NCBI GenBank assembly: GCA_010645155.1
Contig: JAAGOF010000088.1
Coordinates: 298,423 to 362,422, forward strand
DNA from: Tigriopus japonicus
Lineage: Eukaryota; Arthropoda; Copepoda; Harpacticoida; Harpacticidae
Reading direction: 5' to 3'
Length of the DNA stretch: 64,000 nt
The position numbers and the translations under genes are program-made. Position 1 is the stretch's first letter, and every line of letters begins with the position of its first letter. This document shows positions 12,601 through 23,151 of the stretch, piece after piece. The notes below the pieces were generated by a model. The model saw nothing but the letters and a program-made list of their open reading frames with translations, was not told the DNA's origin and made no database searches.

Positions 12601-15600
12601 TCATGTGCACTGAAACTATTCAAGTCAACTCAGTTGTGATAAGGCATTTTGGCTCATTGACATGTCATTTACCCTTGTTTACATAGGACCATACATGTAT
12701 ATTTTTAAACTTATTTTTTATGCCTGACATGACCAAGAGTCGCAATAAAAACAAACAAAACAAACATACAATATTGAAACTTTGTTTTTGCTGTTTTAAG
12801 GTGTTTGATAAACTTATTCATTGCTTTTTCTATTTTCTCTCCTTACTCTTATCATATAAATTTCGTGAACGTTAGTGTTGAATCAGATTTTTTTTTTCAA
12901 ATCTGCCAAAAAATAACACTTTAAGAATCGGTACCGTACCTTTACCAATGTGTATATTTCTGGCCATATTCGAGAAAAAGGTGAAAATTAAGGCGGAAAG
13001 CGCAAAAAGATCATCCAACATTTGATGCATGAGCTATTAAATCATTTATGGCAAATTTTGCTTTCATATGATTTTTTAATCAGTTGATATGGGTTTCGGT
13101 TTCGGTTAGGTACCTTGTAGCCGAAGCCATCTCTTTCGGATAAGTGCTCTTTTGGTCCATCACTTCTTTTTTTCGCTTGTACAAAATAAGGTTTTGGATG
13201 ATAAAATATGACTTTATTTCTTTTAGGTCCACTGCCATATTTGGTGACATCGATCAAACCGATAATATTGGAGCAACATTCACACCCTCAGTTTGATGCA
13301 GCAAGCGTATTTATAAATGCAGTTTGTGATGTCCTCGGTAATTATTGGGTAGGACACAAAACAGATGCGTATTTTATTTTTGATTGGGGCTACCATCTTG
13401 TCCCTCGAAGAGTCATCTTGAGAAACAGTCACAATGGCGTGAACAATGACAGGTCAGTCATTGTTTGAAATTTTTTTTTTTGTTTCATACTTGGGTTAAA
13501 TTCTGCGAAATCCAAGGACCAATCGCTAAATGGCCTGTGCTTTCAGTTCAAACTTTATTTCAAACTCCTTGATCAATTATGTATGCGTTTCACGAACAAA
13601 ACAGAGCCTGAAATGGAGGACGAAGCAGCCTTAATAGGAGGATGAAGCAGTCTCAACGGGAGGACGAAACACTCCCAATCGGAGATCAGACCTCATCAGA
13701 GTCCAGAAGCTTAAAAGGAGAGGAATTTGCATAGCATTCAAGGGCAATTACAGGGTTGGCCGGCTAAGTCTTGATTTTGGCGTTCTTAATGCATAAACCA
13801 TTCCGTTTCCGGTCTAATTGAGGCTTATAGACTTCTTCTGTTGGCACCATCCTTAAAAGTTGGACATGCTGGGATACTTGTATTGGTTTTTTTCTGAAGT
13901 CAGAACGCAGCTTCGCAGATGTGATCGGATAAAGGCTGTAGAGATATTCTGATGATTCTTCGACAAAATCCAGGGTTTTAGCCGTTCCTCGAAAAAAAGG
14001 AACGTTTTACAGTTCCAGTGTCTACCTACAAAATAAGGAACACGGTACTCCTGAATTCCTTTTTGGAAAAAAGCAATGGCACTGCAAAGTGCAAAGTAAT
14101 TTTTTTGAATGCGCCTAAATTTTCAGGATGTTTGAAGGTGCGATTTTAGACATCTCAATGACAACACTTTAGTTTTAAGTTTAAAAGGCAATAACAACCT
14201 GTCTGCTTCGCGCAGGTTTCAATGTCCAATTTTTACGTTCAAAATGTTTTCTGGTTTTTAAATATATCAGTTCAAAAAATTGGAAAAGTAAAAAATATTT
14301 TTAAGACAATGCTTTTCAACATTTATTTTATACTTTTTCATAAGGCTTGGAAACCTTGTAATTTAATAGCTAACACGCTAACCCTTTGAATCCCTCGACC
14401 TAAATTTTTGCTCATACTTGTTTTCTTCACCATCCTTCTCAAACGCCTTACATTGGCCTACATTTTGGCTTAAGGTTGATTTTTGGTCGGTGAGCTTAAG
14501 TGAACAACATATCCAGTAACATGTGAAATCTCACAAGAAAGTTGCAAAACATTGTTTGCAACTTGACTTGAAGGTTTTAAGAAAAGAAAAAGGGAAAGTT
14601 CTTATGATTTAAATAAAGGAAATTGGACTCGTTGTAAGTTATTCTTATATTGCCGATTTATCAAAACATGTATGGAAAAATTTGGCCTACATTTGGCAAT
14701 TTTCATTTTGGTCAAATTGAAAAAAAATCGTCTTAAAACCGGTAGACACGGTACTGAAAAATTCATATAAAGTTTGTATGGAAATTCCCAAACACAGAGA
14801 TATGTTTCAGACCCAAGAAACCTAGCAGAAAACTTTTACATACTGAAATTTTAAAGGCCAGGTCTACATTAAGTTATTTCCTTATGCCTATTGAATTAAC
14901 TACTGATTTTTAGAACTACTGATAGTTAAAAAACTTTGAAAACACATGTAGATACTTGAATCGAAATTACTTAACAATATTGTATTGTATTTCAGAAATA
15001 TTTAGTTCACTTGAATATGTTTCTCAGGTGCTGAGTTATTTGAGTTTAACTACTGTAGTCCGTTTTTAACCCAAAAAAAAGCGAGAAAAGCACCTCAGGT
15101 ATATGAAAACTTAGATATTCAACGCAAAAGTATGAAATTTTGAAGTGGCAAGTACCGAGTAGGAACAATTACGTGGGACTGCAATAAAAACACTTTTTCG
15201 TTTCAAAAATAAGCCGAAGAAAAAGAGAGTTCTAACGTGAGCAACTACATTTTTGACGAAGCAATGGACAAACATCACTTCAAAGACGTACATACTCTTG
15301 AAAAAACTCCCAAAAGGCCTGTCAACAAAGCCAAGTAAATTTATTTTCTGTGACTTTGGTCAAAGCTTATTGAAAGTCACTCACGCAAGTCCACAATAGT
15401 TGAAATAATTACAATTAGTTCAGTAGTAAAAGGAACGAGTAACGAGTATTGTTTGGCATTTTTGAAATGTAATTGTATTACAGTTACTTTAAAAAAAGGA
15501 ATAAATTACTGGCCTATCGTAACTCGTAATATTGTGACCTTACCTTTCTGAAAAGCTCAGATGATAAACTATCCGATTGTATAGGTTTCAGTGGAATCAA

Positions 15601-18600
15601 ATAGGTTGATGAGCTAGATCAAATCAAAGACAAAAATTTCAAAGAGTAGGGAAAATTGATCGTCTTTTTCTCAACAGTGGAAAGGTTGATGGACTCCATG
15701 TCTACAACTAGTTCGTAACACAACATGACAGGTCCATTTGTTCCTGATTTGGTTCAAGTTCGTTTCTTTTTCCGCTCAGGAAGGTCATTAGTGTATCAAT
15801 GCGTCAAGATAATGGGGCTTCGGCCGGCTGATCGAGCTTGCGCGGAGACCGATCAGGTTCGGGCTACCTTATGGTTGTTACGTTACCGTACATGAGTCAC
15901 AAAGTACCTTCCTCATTTTGTTTCGTCAAGATATTACTCACAGATTGTTAATATCAGCCTCGACTTTGAGCACCAAAAAAGTGTAGAAGCCTGTTATACG
16001 TTCATTAATATCACAGGTCCATATTTCTCACGTCTAAATTTCACGTAGTTCCAAAAACGAATAATAACAAAACAAACTCTTTCTTCTATCAGGGTGTCCA
16101 AAACAGGGTCGCCACAGGGCCCTCCCTTCAGCAAAGAAGCCGGGAGCTGAGGATAAGATAAGATATTCTCTAATCCATGGTAGAAGCGTGGGGGCAAAAC
16201 ACTGCTGGGGCCTGATCGAGTAGTTTTCGACTGTAACCAAGACATTGGTTCCGCATGGCAAAGGTGGCCACATGGTAGATATCGGTGGCTTTGCTTGGCT
16301 TGGTACAAGTATGGCTGGTTGTGAGAGAGCTAAGGGAGCATGAACAAGAAAGACTGGAGATTGAGGAGGCCCTTCAATGTAAGCTGGTTTTAACTTGTCC
16401 ACAGAGACAGTATAATTCGATCCACCTTTGTCAATGTTGAAGGTCTTGGGACCATGTTTGATCACCCGCAGAGGACCATCATAAACAAGTTGGAGGGGGG
16501 CACGTTTTGCATCATGTCGCATGTAGACATATGCAGCATGTGAAAGCTGAGTTGGGACAGAGCGGATGGGGGTTGTCCATGGTAGGTGACAGGAATTGGC
16601 AAAGTAGATCGAATAGCTTCCTGGAGGCCATATAGAAAAGGCTCACAAGCAGGAGTTGGTCAAGGATCACCAATTGAAGGCACAAATTCGCCCGGAATGC
16701 GATGATTGGTGCCATAAACCAACTCAGCGGGGCTACTGTCACTTCCATTACGCCAGGCACTACGAATTCCAAGTAGAACAATGGGCAACTCATCCATCCA
16801 TTGAGGATTGCCACCCAAGCAGGTCTTGAGAGAACCCTTGAGCAGTTTGTGGAGACGTTCCACAATCCCATTGCATTGGGGATGGTAAGCTGTTGTGGCA
16901 GTGCAGTTGACTGAATTCCAAGGAGGACGGGAAGCTCGTACCAGAGGCCGCCTGTGAATTGTGCCCCTCTGTCAGACTTGATGTCATCTGGGACAACAAA
17001 AAGCGCAATCCAACATCAAAAGAGAGCCCGCGCACATGACAGAGCTTTTGAAGCAGGGCCAACAGATTGATCAACCCCACTGTCCACCAAATAGCGCACC
17101 CCAGTTTTCCTGTCCCATACCATCGAAGTTTTGATAGCATTTAATGAGTTCATTCTGTTCAGTTGATGTGCATATTGAAACTTAGTTTTTGTCTTTTGGA
17201 GATGGCCGGGCACCACCCGGCCATTCAGTTTCCCAATTGAGAATAGGCACATAGGCTTCCACGACACGAATGAGCCTGACTTCCATATTTGGCATGAATG
17301 TGGCATGACAAGGGTTTGTATACCCTGGTAAAGCTGAGCGTAACGGCTTTTGGGGTTGTTTTCCACCCAGAGGTGGCAAACCAGGTCGGTTTTGGCTGCA
17401 ATTGCACTTATTGCGACCTTGCTGGCCTGTAGAGAACACTGCATTGTGGCACAAACCAGTTGCGGCATCATGCTTTACAGTTGTACACAAATCATCAAAA
17501 CCCAACGTACCTGACTAGTTGGGTTGGCTAACACTTGTCGAACCTCCAAAGGCAGCTGAGCCAAAAGGAAACCCTTGCGTAATGTGTCTAAAACCTTCGG
17601 GAGTGCCTTAATGCGACGACCAACAGCAAGAGGGTCACGATCGTCAAGTCCAGTCATTGCGAAAAGTTCTGCATCCATTTGGGATATATGTAAAATCATG
17701 CAACAATGTAAAAAAGACATGTCAAGTGTTAAAAACACGTTTAAAATAGTTCCGTAAAATCGCGGCATCACAGTGAGTTGGCTAGACTTTTTGATTATAA
17801 TTGTCTTAAAACAAACCTTTGTTTTAAGAGTCTTAAAAACGTGGATTTTCTCCAATTGCCGGATGTCTATTGGAATTTAATTCCACAGTCGTGCTACTCG
17901 GTTCGAAAACATGTGGTGAAGTGTATTTGAATAGGTTATCCGATGACAAAGATGCTTATATGTTGTGTTTCTTGGTCGTGTGGATGTTCTGAGGATTTGC
18001 AAAGTTGGGAACATTTCCCCTCAATGCGTGTTGGCCACTCAAGATTCGTCAGAGATTGACCGTATCAGACAAAGCACTCCTTTGCACAAGTGACTCAAGT
18101 CACAAGTTGCCAACCCAAAGTGATTCAAACGGGTTTCATAGGGAAGCGCTCTCAAATCTGGCCACAGCCTGTCTGACTTTTTTGACTAAACTGTTAACCT
18201 GTGATCAACAATGACCCCGAGGTTCATTTCACTTTGCACAACTTGTATTTCTTCACCTCCCAAGGTGTAACTCGGTTTGACCTCGGATTTACCAAACCTT
18301 AGGAGCTTACATTTCTTGACGTTGAAGGCCATGTTATTTTCGTCAGCCCATCTGAGAACTGCGTTCTCTTTTTTCTTTCAGAGCACTTCAAGATTTTATG
18401 CTCTTTGGATCTGGATCAAAAGAGCCCTACGACTGGATCTTGCTGGTTGAGGGTCGTTTGCCTAATCCCTTCAGCCCACAAGTGGCACATTGTACAGTTC
18501 CACTTACATCTTTTGCGATTACAACACATCATCCTTTTAGATATTTTTACTTAGATGTGATCACTTTTTATGACATTGGCGTTGCCCTGCAATACATATC

Positions 18601-18613
18601 TATTGAGCCTTGA
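6644..18613 (+). CDS. Secreted cysteine-rich protein with discoidin-like C-terminal module (3 exons, 5' end uncertain)
   Basis: Exons 6644-7090, 13227-13452 and 18382-18613 join in frame (codons split G|GT and AG|A) with acceptors TTCTTCTTAG, TTTCTTTTAG and TTTCTTTCAG and donors GTGAGA and GTCAGT, giving 301 codons to a TGA stop. Exon 1 encodes two cysteine-rich blocks: one with CPHEFPWAF and a CC pair, and one with GGCC and CC pairs. Exons 2 and 3 encode a module with FIFDWGYHLVPRRVILRNSH, an NDR turn, W in YDWILLVEG, and a final RYFYLDV...LQYISIEP, like the galactose-binding or F5/8C-like fold seen in secreted invertebrate proteins. Function is unknown; extracellular binding is inferred. 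An in-frame ATG at 6613 followed by a short hydrophobic run could be the start, or that run may simply be the acceptor's pyrimidine tract. Intron 1 (6.1 kb) and intron 2 (4.9 kb) are filled with transposons. Confidence 0.75.
7205..8745 (-). mobile_element. Complete Tc1/mariner element, DD37E type
   Basis: The element begins CACTGGGTGCCAAATTATTA and ends with its reverse complement, flanked by TA on both sides (7203-7204, 8746-8747). Inverted repeats of about 80 bp agree except for a poly-T expansion on the left. The interior holds one uninterrupted transposase on the minus strand. It lies in intron 1 of the discoidin-type gene in the opposite orientation. Confidence 0.93.
7566..8540 (-). CDS. 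Tc1/mariner transposase, DD37E
   Basis: This intact 324-residue transposase would excise and reinsert the surrounding element at TA sites in the nucleus. Residues about 9-45 form a helix-turn-helix (TTEKSQIVEELG...VVTIRRF). The DDE catalytic domain follows, with D144 in IFTDEV, D236 in QHDND and E274 in SPDLNPIEN. There are 37 residues between the last two, hence DD37E rather than the DD34E of classic Tc1. WPPYSPDLNPIENLW is the usual signature block. The length is normal for the family, no stop or frameshift is present, and the terminal repeats and TA duplication are intact, so it could be recently active. The start is the first methionine, about 205 bp inside the right terminus. Confidence 0.93.
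   Translation of the reverse strand: MGKATTLTTTEKSQIVEELGKGTPLKVIAKILGRHVVTIRRFVKNPYPSKPRSDCGVPRCVTQRDLRNIRKELKNNPSQSSAVIFKEANVPELSKTTRCRILRKIASNVVPQKKPPLSPRHKILRQEWAKKYLKTPMNLVIFTDEVRMTLDGPDGWSKGWVANGNQRHSRFKRQQGGGGLMIWAGIVGDELVGPFRVPDGVKITAASYCAFLETNFVPWLDDLPLKTKRKMIFQHDNDPSHAARMTQPFLASLGFCGDNLMVWPPYSPDLNPIENLWSIMKRQIYANGRQYSSKEDLWREVETCARNISPYCIKKLTSSVDKRM
8771..8922 (+). repeat. Interspersed repeat family, copy 1
   Basis: The sequence from GTGCACACAGACAAAAGTAC to CCGGGCCCTAGT recurs inverted at about 40532-40685 and, in part, at 19905-20030. No coding capacity; class not determined. Confidence 0.6.
9012..9680. other. Unassigned, relatively GC-richer segment
   Basis: Contains a 112-codon plus-strand ORF (9337-9675) with no recognised domain, and a short palindrome around GACGTGATCTTGATCACGTA (9264-9283). 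It may be a fragment of a retroelement, but nothing shows this. Confidence 0.25.
9681..9800 (+). repeat. Solo fragment of the 61.4-62.2 kb palindromic element
   Basis: GGTCCATTTT, AGCCGAAA, AACGCT, CAAAGATTTCATA and TTTTC(A/G)ATGTCGCA occur in the same order and spacing as in the left arm near 61688-61785. Confidence 0.6.
9811..10320 (-). pseudogene. Ty3/Gypsy integrase C-terminal remnant
   Basis: Two overlapping minus-strand frames carry the end of a Gypsy-type Pol. Upstream, in changing frame, lie FQEAFLELRNTPREDGL and QRLFGKNLR, the block after the integrase core. The last frame has YWIKLPSGRLWRRNRRFLR and RRSARIRVPVKRY, the typical chromatin-side tail of Gypsy integrases. Frameshifts separate the blocks and no LTR, RT or core integrase residues are present. 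It is a dead fragment inside intron 1 of the discoidin-type gene. Confidence 0.72.
10370..11090 (+). pseudogene. LINE reverse-transcriptase C-terminal fragment
   Basis: The plus strand encodes LQYADDLVFLADSAVQLQNA (RT motif C, YADD) followed by the thumb region of a non-LTR retrotransposon RT. The frame shifts near 10740 and continues through a segment with TPIFLYGFRLG and LKHADATYTKFLKRYL. The endonuclease, RT motifs 0-B and a poly-A tail are absent. The fragment ends about 100 bp before the TRIM element and does not appear functional. Confidence 0.72.
11199..11203. repeat. Left 5-bp target duplication of the TRIM (GGGAT)
   Basis: GGGAT directly precedes the first LTR and is repeated at 11930-11934 directly after the second. 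Confidence 0.85.
11204..11929 (-). mobile_element. TRIM: miniature non-coding LTR retrotransposon
   Basis: Two 120-bp direct repeats (11204-11323, 11810-11929) start TGTTATGACATGG and end CAACA, are almost identical, and are bounded by GGGAT. Read on the minus strand, the first base after the upstream LTR begins TGGCGCAGTCGGTTCG (plus strand 11794-11809), a standard primer-binding site that ends in the complement of tRNA CCA. Immediately before the downstream LTR lies the purine run GAAAAGGGAAA (plus strand 11324-11334), a polypurine tract. The 486-bp interior has no gag or pol, so the element depends on proteins supplied in trans. This is the architecture of terminal-repeat retrotransposons in miniature. 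Confidence 0.9.
11340..11640. repeat. GC-rich minisatellite, 32-bp unit, inside the TRIM
   Basis: A 32-bp unit built on GGGGCAGGGTCGACAGAAAC and CTCGCCACGCACT is repeated about six to seven times with small variants. Because 32 is not a multiple of three, several frames on both strands stay open; these frames are not genes. The GC content is far above the surroundings. Confidence 0.9.
11938..12556. mobile_element. Foldback element with arms of about 300 bp
   Basis: GAGTGATCTCTT and ATCTTATCGCGGG at the left end (11953-11978) are matched in reverse complement at 12511-12549. The pairing continues inward through GAATTTGGC(A/C)A, TTTCGCATTTTACA and ATGACTTA(G/C)ACGCTAT to the middle near 12230. 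Arms are diverged but collinear. The TRIM inserted precisely at its left edge. No coding capacity. Confidence 0.75.
12775..12958 (+). repeat. Interspersed repeat, partner of 5585-5755
   Basis: Shares the order ACTTTGTTTT, CTTTTCTA, TCTCCTT, TTTCGTGAACG, AAGAATC(A/G)GTACC and ACCAAT with 5585-5755. Confidence 0.55.
13610..13720. repeat. Short tandem repeat, about 33-bp unit
   Basis: GGAGGACGAAGCAG, GGAGGATGAAGCAG and GGAGGACGAAACAC occur at a spacing of about 32-33 bp, three units in all. Confidence 0.6.
13890..13990 (-). repeat. SINE-like fragment (partner of 36710-36960)
   Basis: AGTCAGAACGCAGCTTCG and the following GAT...TAAAGGCTGT...GATATT correspond to the 3' part of the SINE-like copy at 36728-36790. 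Confidence 0.5.
13991..16000. other. AT-rich intronic DNA without recognisable features
   Basis: This is part of intron 2 of the discoidin-type gene. I see no ORF with a recognisable domain and no clear terminal repeats. Confidence 0.5.
16034..17750 (-). pseudogene. Decayed Ty3/Gypsy element: gag end, protease, integrase; RT deleted
   Basis: Reading the minus strand from 17750 downward, the first block resembles the end of Gypsy Gag (LAQLPLEVRQVLAN near 17530). A protease active-site block follows with YLVDSGVDQSVGP, where the usual box is (V/L)DTGA. It then passes directly into integrase core sequence (SDRGAQFTGGLW near 16970, YHPQ in shifted frame, VPGEF-type block at 16680). The Pol tail RHDAKRAPLQLVYDGPLRV and VSVDKLKPAYIEG follows at about 16390-16520. 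Reverse transcriptase and RNase H are missing between protease and integrase. Several frameshifts separate the blocks. No LTRs were identified. It lies antisense in intron 2 of the discoidin-type gene. Confidence 0.8.
17770..18372 (-). pseudogene. LINE reverse-transcriptase 3' fragment
   Basis: The minus strand from 18372 encodes AVLRWADENNMAFNVKKCKL, then GGEEIQVVQSEMNLGVIVDH. These are the post-YADD blocks of CR1/Jockey-type reverse transcriptases. Further down, in shifted frames, FKYTSPHVF, NRVARLWNSIP and ...FKTLKTK form the usual C-terminal end near 17800. Stops and frameshifts interrupt it. It ends about 10 bp before the last exon of the discoidin-type gene. Confidence 0.75.
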
Positions 18614-18725
18614 TGGCACTTGAGTAATATGACATACTTGGAGGAATCTAAGAAATTGCACCCAAATGCCATTTTCATTATGATACCAAACAAGCTAACA
18701 TCAATAAGTTGTCAAAACCAAGCTA

Positions 18726-20812
18726 TAGACGACACCTGCAAACAGTGAGGGTCCCTGGTGTTTGAAAGCCGCACTAGCTCATCCTTGAAAACAAACCACT
18801 TCGTTTTACTTGACGTTGAGGACGTTTCGGCCTTAGAATGTGTGATTGGGCCTGAGATGGAGGCTCAAACTTCACCAAATTGTGTCAACACCTTGTGTGC
18901 CCTTTTGAGTTCTGCCATTTTGTGTACAGGTGTGTCGTCCTGTGCCTGGGATTGATCGTGTTTCGTGTCATTCATTTTGAAGACATCTGCCATCGATCAG
19001 AATTACTAATGCCATGATCAATTTCCCAAACCCATACCCAAATAAACGTAACCTCAGCTCAAGAATTTGCCATACTGAGCCGGCTTTCAGACATCTGAGG
19101 AGTGGGCGTGGCTCCAAGTGAATGTTTTAGCCGATGCAACTACCACCACCCAATCTGATAGGTTGGATCACCCACCTAGAAAAACACTCTACCATGCCAT
19201 TTCAATCAGGAATTGGACTCCCATGCTTATTTTCATCATTATCGCCGACTTTTGCTTAATTTCTGGGCTAATTATCAAAATGATACAAAGTGTAAATAAA
19301 GTCTCTTGCTTCACGTTCCATTTTGGGTGTCTTGTCATCTGATTGTCTAGTCTAATATGATCAGTTAACAAAAAATAAGACGATTCTGAAAATTGTATCC
19401 AAAGTGTGCGTTAAAAGTGAGAATGGTCCAATGAATGAGTAAAAGACACAAACTATGAGAGTGAACAATGTAATGTAAATCATTTTCAAAATCAATTCAA
19501 GATCACACTACTTGAACAGCGTACGTCCATGGCCTGACAACTCAACATGGATGGCTTTTTGAAATCTAATTTCTTAGAGGGGAAATGAAAGATTTTTCTT
19601 GCCAATTTCTTCTTTTGATCTTCAAATTACTACAATAATGGACAACAAAAATGAACAAATATCAGGACAATGCTGAAAGATTCCATTTACAGGGTGCGCT
19701 AAATCTTTGAATGCCCCCAAAAATAGTAAAAGGCACAAACTTTGCTAAATAACAATGTAATGAAAATAATTTTCCAGACATTTTTCCCAGGGCAGTGTAA
19801 TGTAAAAAAATTAAATTTTTTACTGTTAGATCAGTTTAGTGTCTAGTGTGCTTCCAAAAACAACCCATTACTTTAAACTTACTTAACGTATACTAGATAA
19901 ATAGTGCACAGACAAAAACTACCAAATAATGGTGTTATCATTTTTTATACCCGGCTTGTTTTTTTGGAAAATTTTGGCCCTTGCCCTTGGCCATTTCAAA
20001 TTCTGTCACTTTGTAACAAATATTAACAAATAGCAGAGTTTTTATACCCTGTGACAACTTGAGTTGTGACAGAAATTTTTCGCTACCACACGCCATTGAC
20101 TTCAATTGCAAACTCAAAAGTAAATAAGTTAGGACAAGAAACCCTGTGGCAAAAGTTATGAAAATGTTTTTTTGCGACGGGGTTTACAAGCTTAGCTTTC
20201 TTTAAACGATTTCTTGTGGCAACTTACGTACTTTCGTGTTTGCAAATGAAACCAACGGCGTGTGGTAACGTAAAATTTCTGTAACAACTCAAGTTGTCAC
20301 AGGGTATATAAACTCAGCTGTAATTCCGGAATCTAGTCATACTTTTTTTATAGTGCACTGTACTGAGACAAATATCCTGAAAATGATTTCCACGAATTTG
20401 TTAATTAGCAAAGTTTAAGCCAAAAGCCACGCCCACTCCTCAGATGTCTGAAAGCCGGCTCAGTATGGCAAATTCTTGAGCTGAGGTTACGTTTATTTGG
20501 GTATGGGTTTGGGAAATTGATCATGGCACTAGTAACTCTAATCGATGGCAGATGTCTTCAAAATGAATGACATGAAACACGATCAATCCCAGGCACAGGA
20601 CGACACACCTGTACACAAAATGGCAGAACTCAAAAGGGCACTCAAGATGTTGACACAATTTGGTGAAGTTTGAGCCTCCATCTCAGGCCCAATCACACAT
20701 TCTAAGGTCGAAACGTCCTCAACGTCAAGTAAAACGATGGGGTTTGTTTTCAAGGATGAGCTAGTGCAGCTTTCAAACACCAGGGACCCTCACTGTTTGT
20801 AGGTGTCGCCTA
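18726..20812. mobile_element. Large foldback element A, 388-bp inverted termini
   Basis: Positions 18726-19113 and 20425-20812 are inverted repeats of equal length that I judge about 97% identical by eye. Ends read TAG(A/G)CGACACCT followed by CAAACAGTGAGGG. Interior blocks such as AAAAGGCACAAAC and AATGTAATG...AAATCATTTT recur several times here and in element B. No transposase is encoded, so it is non-autonomous. I could not fix a target duplication. Confidence 0.85.
20036..20315. mobile_element. Hairpin MITE nested in element A
   Basis: GAGTTTTTATACCCTGTGAC and the following ACTTGAGTTGT(G/T)ACAGAAATTTT pair with the right end as reverse complements over at least 55 bp, and pairing resumes further in (ACCACACGCC). 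The whole 280-bp unit is nearly palindromic. No coding capacity. Confidence 0.8.
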
Positions 20813-21063
20813 GAGGCAGAATTGCATTGATGTTTGTAATGGATAGCTTTACCAGGTGTGTAAAAAGTTCTGGGCCCGTATTCTCAACTCATACTTGGTA
20901 CTTGAAGTAGGACTTCAAGTACGAATTTACTACATAGAGTAATGACATTGATTCATGTGTTGAAGTGTTCAAGTATTTCAAATACCATGTGTCATTCTAG
21001 TTGTTTTAGCATCAACACTGATGTTTATAGTTAATTTTGAGTAAATAGTTGTTACTCCAAAGC

Positions 21064-22364
21064 AGGGTTTCTTGAACTTTTTTGAGCCAGGGCCCTTTTA
21101 GAGCTTCTGAGAAGCCCAGGGTCCCCTTCCATCCCCCTCTTCCACACACACTACAAAATAATAGTAAAAAATCCTTTAGATAAGCACATCCTAAGTAACG
21201 GTTCAATAATTCTATAAAAATCAATTGAAAATTTATAGTTAAAATACATTATGTATATTCCGCATTTAATAGCGGCAAGTAATTACTACCTATGGAAAAC
21301 ACAGAAAATTAAAAAAGTTAACTTAAAAATTCACGTAGCACTAATTGCGAAGGTAACTTCAAACTATCATAATTCTCAATCAAATATACAGGGTCGGCGG
21401 CCCAAGTGTAGACCCCTTAGGAACATCATAAGTTTTGTAGTTTTTGATAGATTTTTTTAAATTTTCAGTCAAATAATCCCAATGTTTTAAGGAATAGAAG
21501 TTGTGTTATACATATTCCTGTCGAAGCTCTTGGGCATGGTTGAGATCATGAAATCGATGAAGTAAGTGGGACAGCTGGCACAGTGCCTTGCATTTGTCCC
21601 TCAGTGAGAGAAAGGCAGAATTTTGGGTTTGAATGGACTCTTTGGTATCCCATCATGTCTCACTTTTGAGGATTACCAAGCAAACAAATCTATGAGCCTC
21701 AATTAGATCTGAAACAGACGCTTGTTATGTACTAAAGATGCCAAAATCTACACTTGGACCGCCGACCCTGTAACACCCTTCGTTGAAATTCGCCTTTCAA
21801 ATTACCTTACCAAACAACTTCAATGAAATTTAAAGGAATATAGTACTGACAAATAAAAAGTGAGGTGGTTTAAATTGCTACATGAGATAAAAACCTTTAT
21901 ATCCATACTTTTTCGCCATCAGGAATTTCAGCAAGTTTGCTTCCCTCAAAGGCTCGCAAAGTTTCTTGTGGTGCCGTATTAGTTTGGAAATAAGAGTTCA
22001 GATATGTTATATTCATCAAGGAAAATTGTTTTACTCCGATCAGCTCTCATACAGCTATTTTTAATTGTGTAGAAAAGGTAGAAGATCTGTAAGATGGTTA
22101 CAAAAGCTCTAGTACTAAAGTCGCTTTGCGAAACAACACAACAAAACAACATGAAAATGGACTTGACAATGGCCAATTTCTTGGTCAAAACTTCCAATCA
22201 ATCAAATCATTTTGGAGTGTTGTTAAAAGGAAATGAGTGGCATCAATAATCAAAAATAATTAAAAACATTAAATTTGGAAAACTTTGACCGTTTTGCAAT
22301 TTTTCAAAAAAATTTCAGGCCCCCTTGGAGAACGCCAGGGCCCTCAGTTTAAGAACCGTTGCTT
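21064..22364. mobile_element. hAT (Charlie-like) non-autonomous element, decayed
   Basis: The left end CAGGGTTTCTTGAACTTTTT with GAGCCAGGGCCC faces a right end reading, reverse-complemented, CAACGGTTCTTAAACTGAGG with GCCCTGG. CAGnGGTTCTyAAACT termini are characteristic of Charlie-type hAT elements. I found no clean 8-bp duplication and no transposase. A related end occurs at 46940-46988. A TA-flanked MITE is inserted within it. Confidence 0.6.
21389..21770. mobile_element. TA-flanked MITE (Tc1/mariner type)
   Basis: The termini CAGGGTCGGCGG(C/T)CCAAGTG, followed by TAGA, are exact inverted repeats apart from one base, and TA borders both ends (21387-21388, 21771-21772). The 382-bp interior is non-coding. 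Confidence 0.8.
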
Positions 22365-23126
22365 TAGTGGGTACTAGCTCAGCAAGTTAAAGTTTCACGG
22401 CAAAGAAAATTGTCAGAAGTGCAACGCCCTTGGCACAAACACGTCAATTCAAACAGACGCCATGCAAGCGAACCCCTTATTCATATTTAATACAGTGTGT
22501 CCCAGCCCTATTGTCTGGCGCCGAAATAACGCAAAGCCTCAAGCTGAAATTCAAATTTTGCGCTTTTGTACGTATTCAGCAGAGTGTGCCAAATCTTTTT
22601 TCTTTTCAAATCAACGTGGTTGGTCTATCAATAGTCATGCAAGAGGCCAACAGAAACCCCATGGTGGATATGTACCCAGCCAGTGTCGACAACATCACCA
22701 TCGCGTGAGTCATCGGTGTCAACGAGAGGACCGTCAGGAGGGCAAGGATAAGGTTCGAGGCTGGCGAGAGCATGGCCCACAAATCTCCTGCAACAAAATC
22801 CGGACAAAGGACTTCGTGACAAAGATGAAGAAGACGATTGAACCAAAGAACATCAATCCGGAAGGCAGCTCGTGAGACTGGAGTTGGCCGCATGACAGCA
22901 AACAGGGCCATCCACAATGGCCTTGGCTTCAAAAGCCACTCAAGGACATTGAAGCACCTTCTGACAACAAAAAAAGGCCACCAGGTTGGAGAGGTCCAAG
23001 GCTCTGTTTACGTGGCTCAAACACCAGAGGACCACAGTGAAAATTTTCTCTGACAAGAAGAATTTCACGGTGGACTAGAGTTTCAACCACCGCAATGACT
23101 GTTCCCTAGCCAAGGAGAGATATGAT

Positions 23127-23134
23127 GTTAAGCC
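23127..23134. repeat. 8-bp target duplication of the nested hAT (GTTAAGCC)
   Basis: Matches GTTAAGCT at 24945-24952 at 7 of 8 positions. Confidence 0.8.
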
Positions 23135-23151
23135 CAGGGTTGAGGAGTAAC

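Noticed and set aside
17225..17505. Separate short minus-strand genes
   Set aside because: They are frame-shifted pieces of a single decayed Gypsy gag-protease segment.
18758..18955. 65-codon ORF repeated at 20583-20780
   Set aside because: The two ORFs are the same arm of foldback element A read in its two inverted copies; the arms have no other protein signature.
22430..22708. Independent gene at 22430-22708
   Set aside because: It overlaps the start of the Tc1-like transposase in another frame and has no domain of its own.
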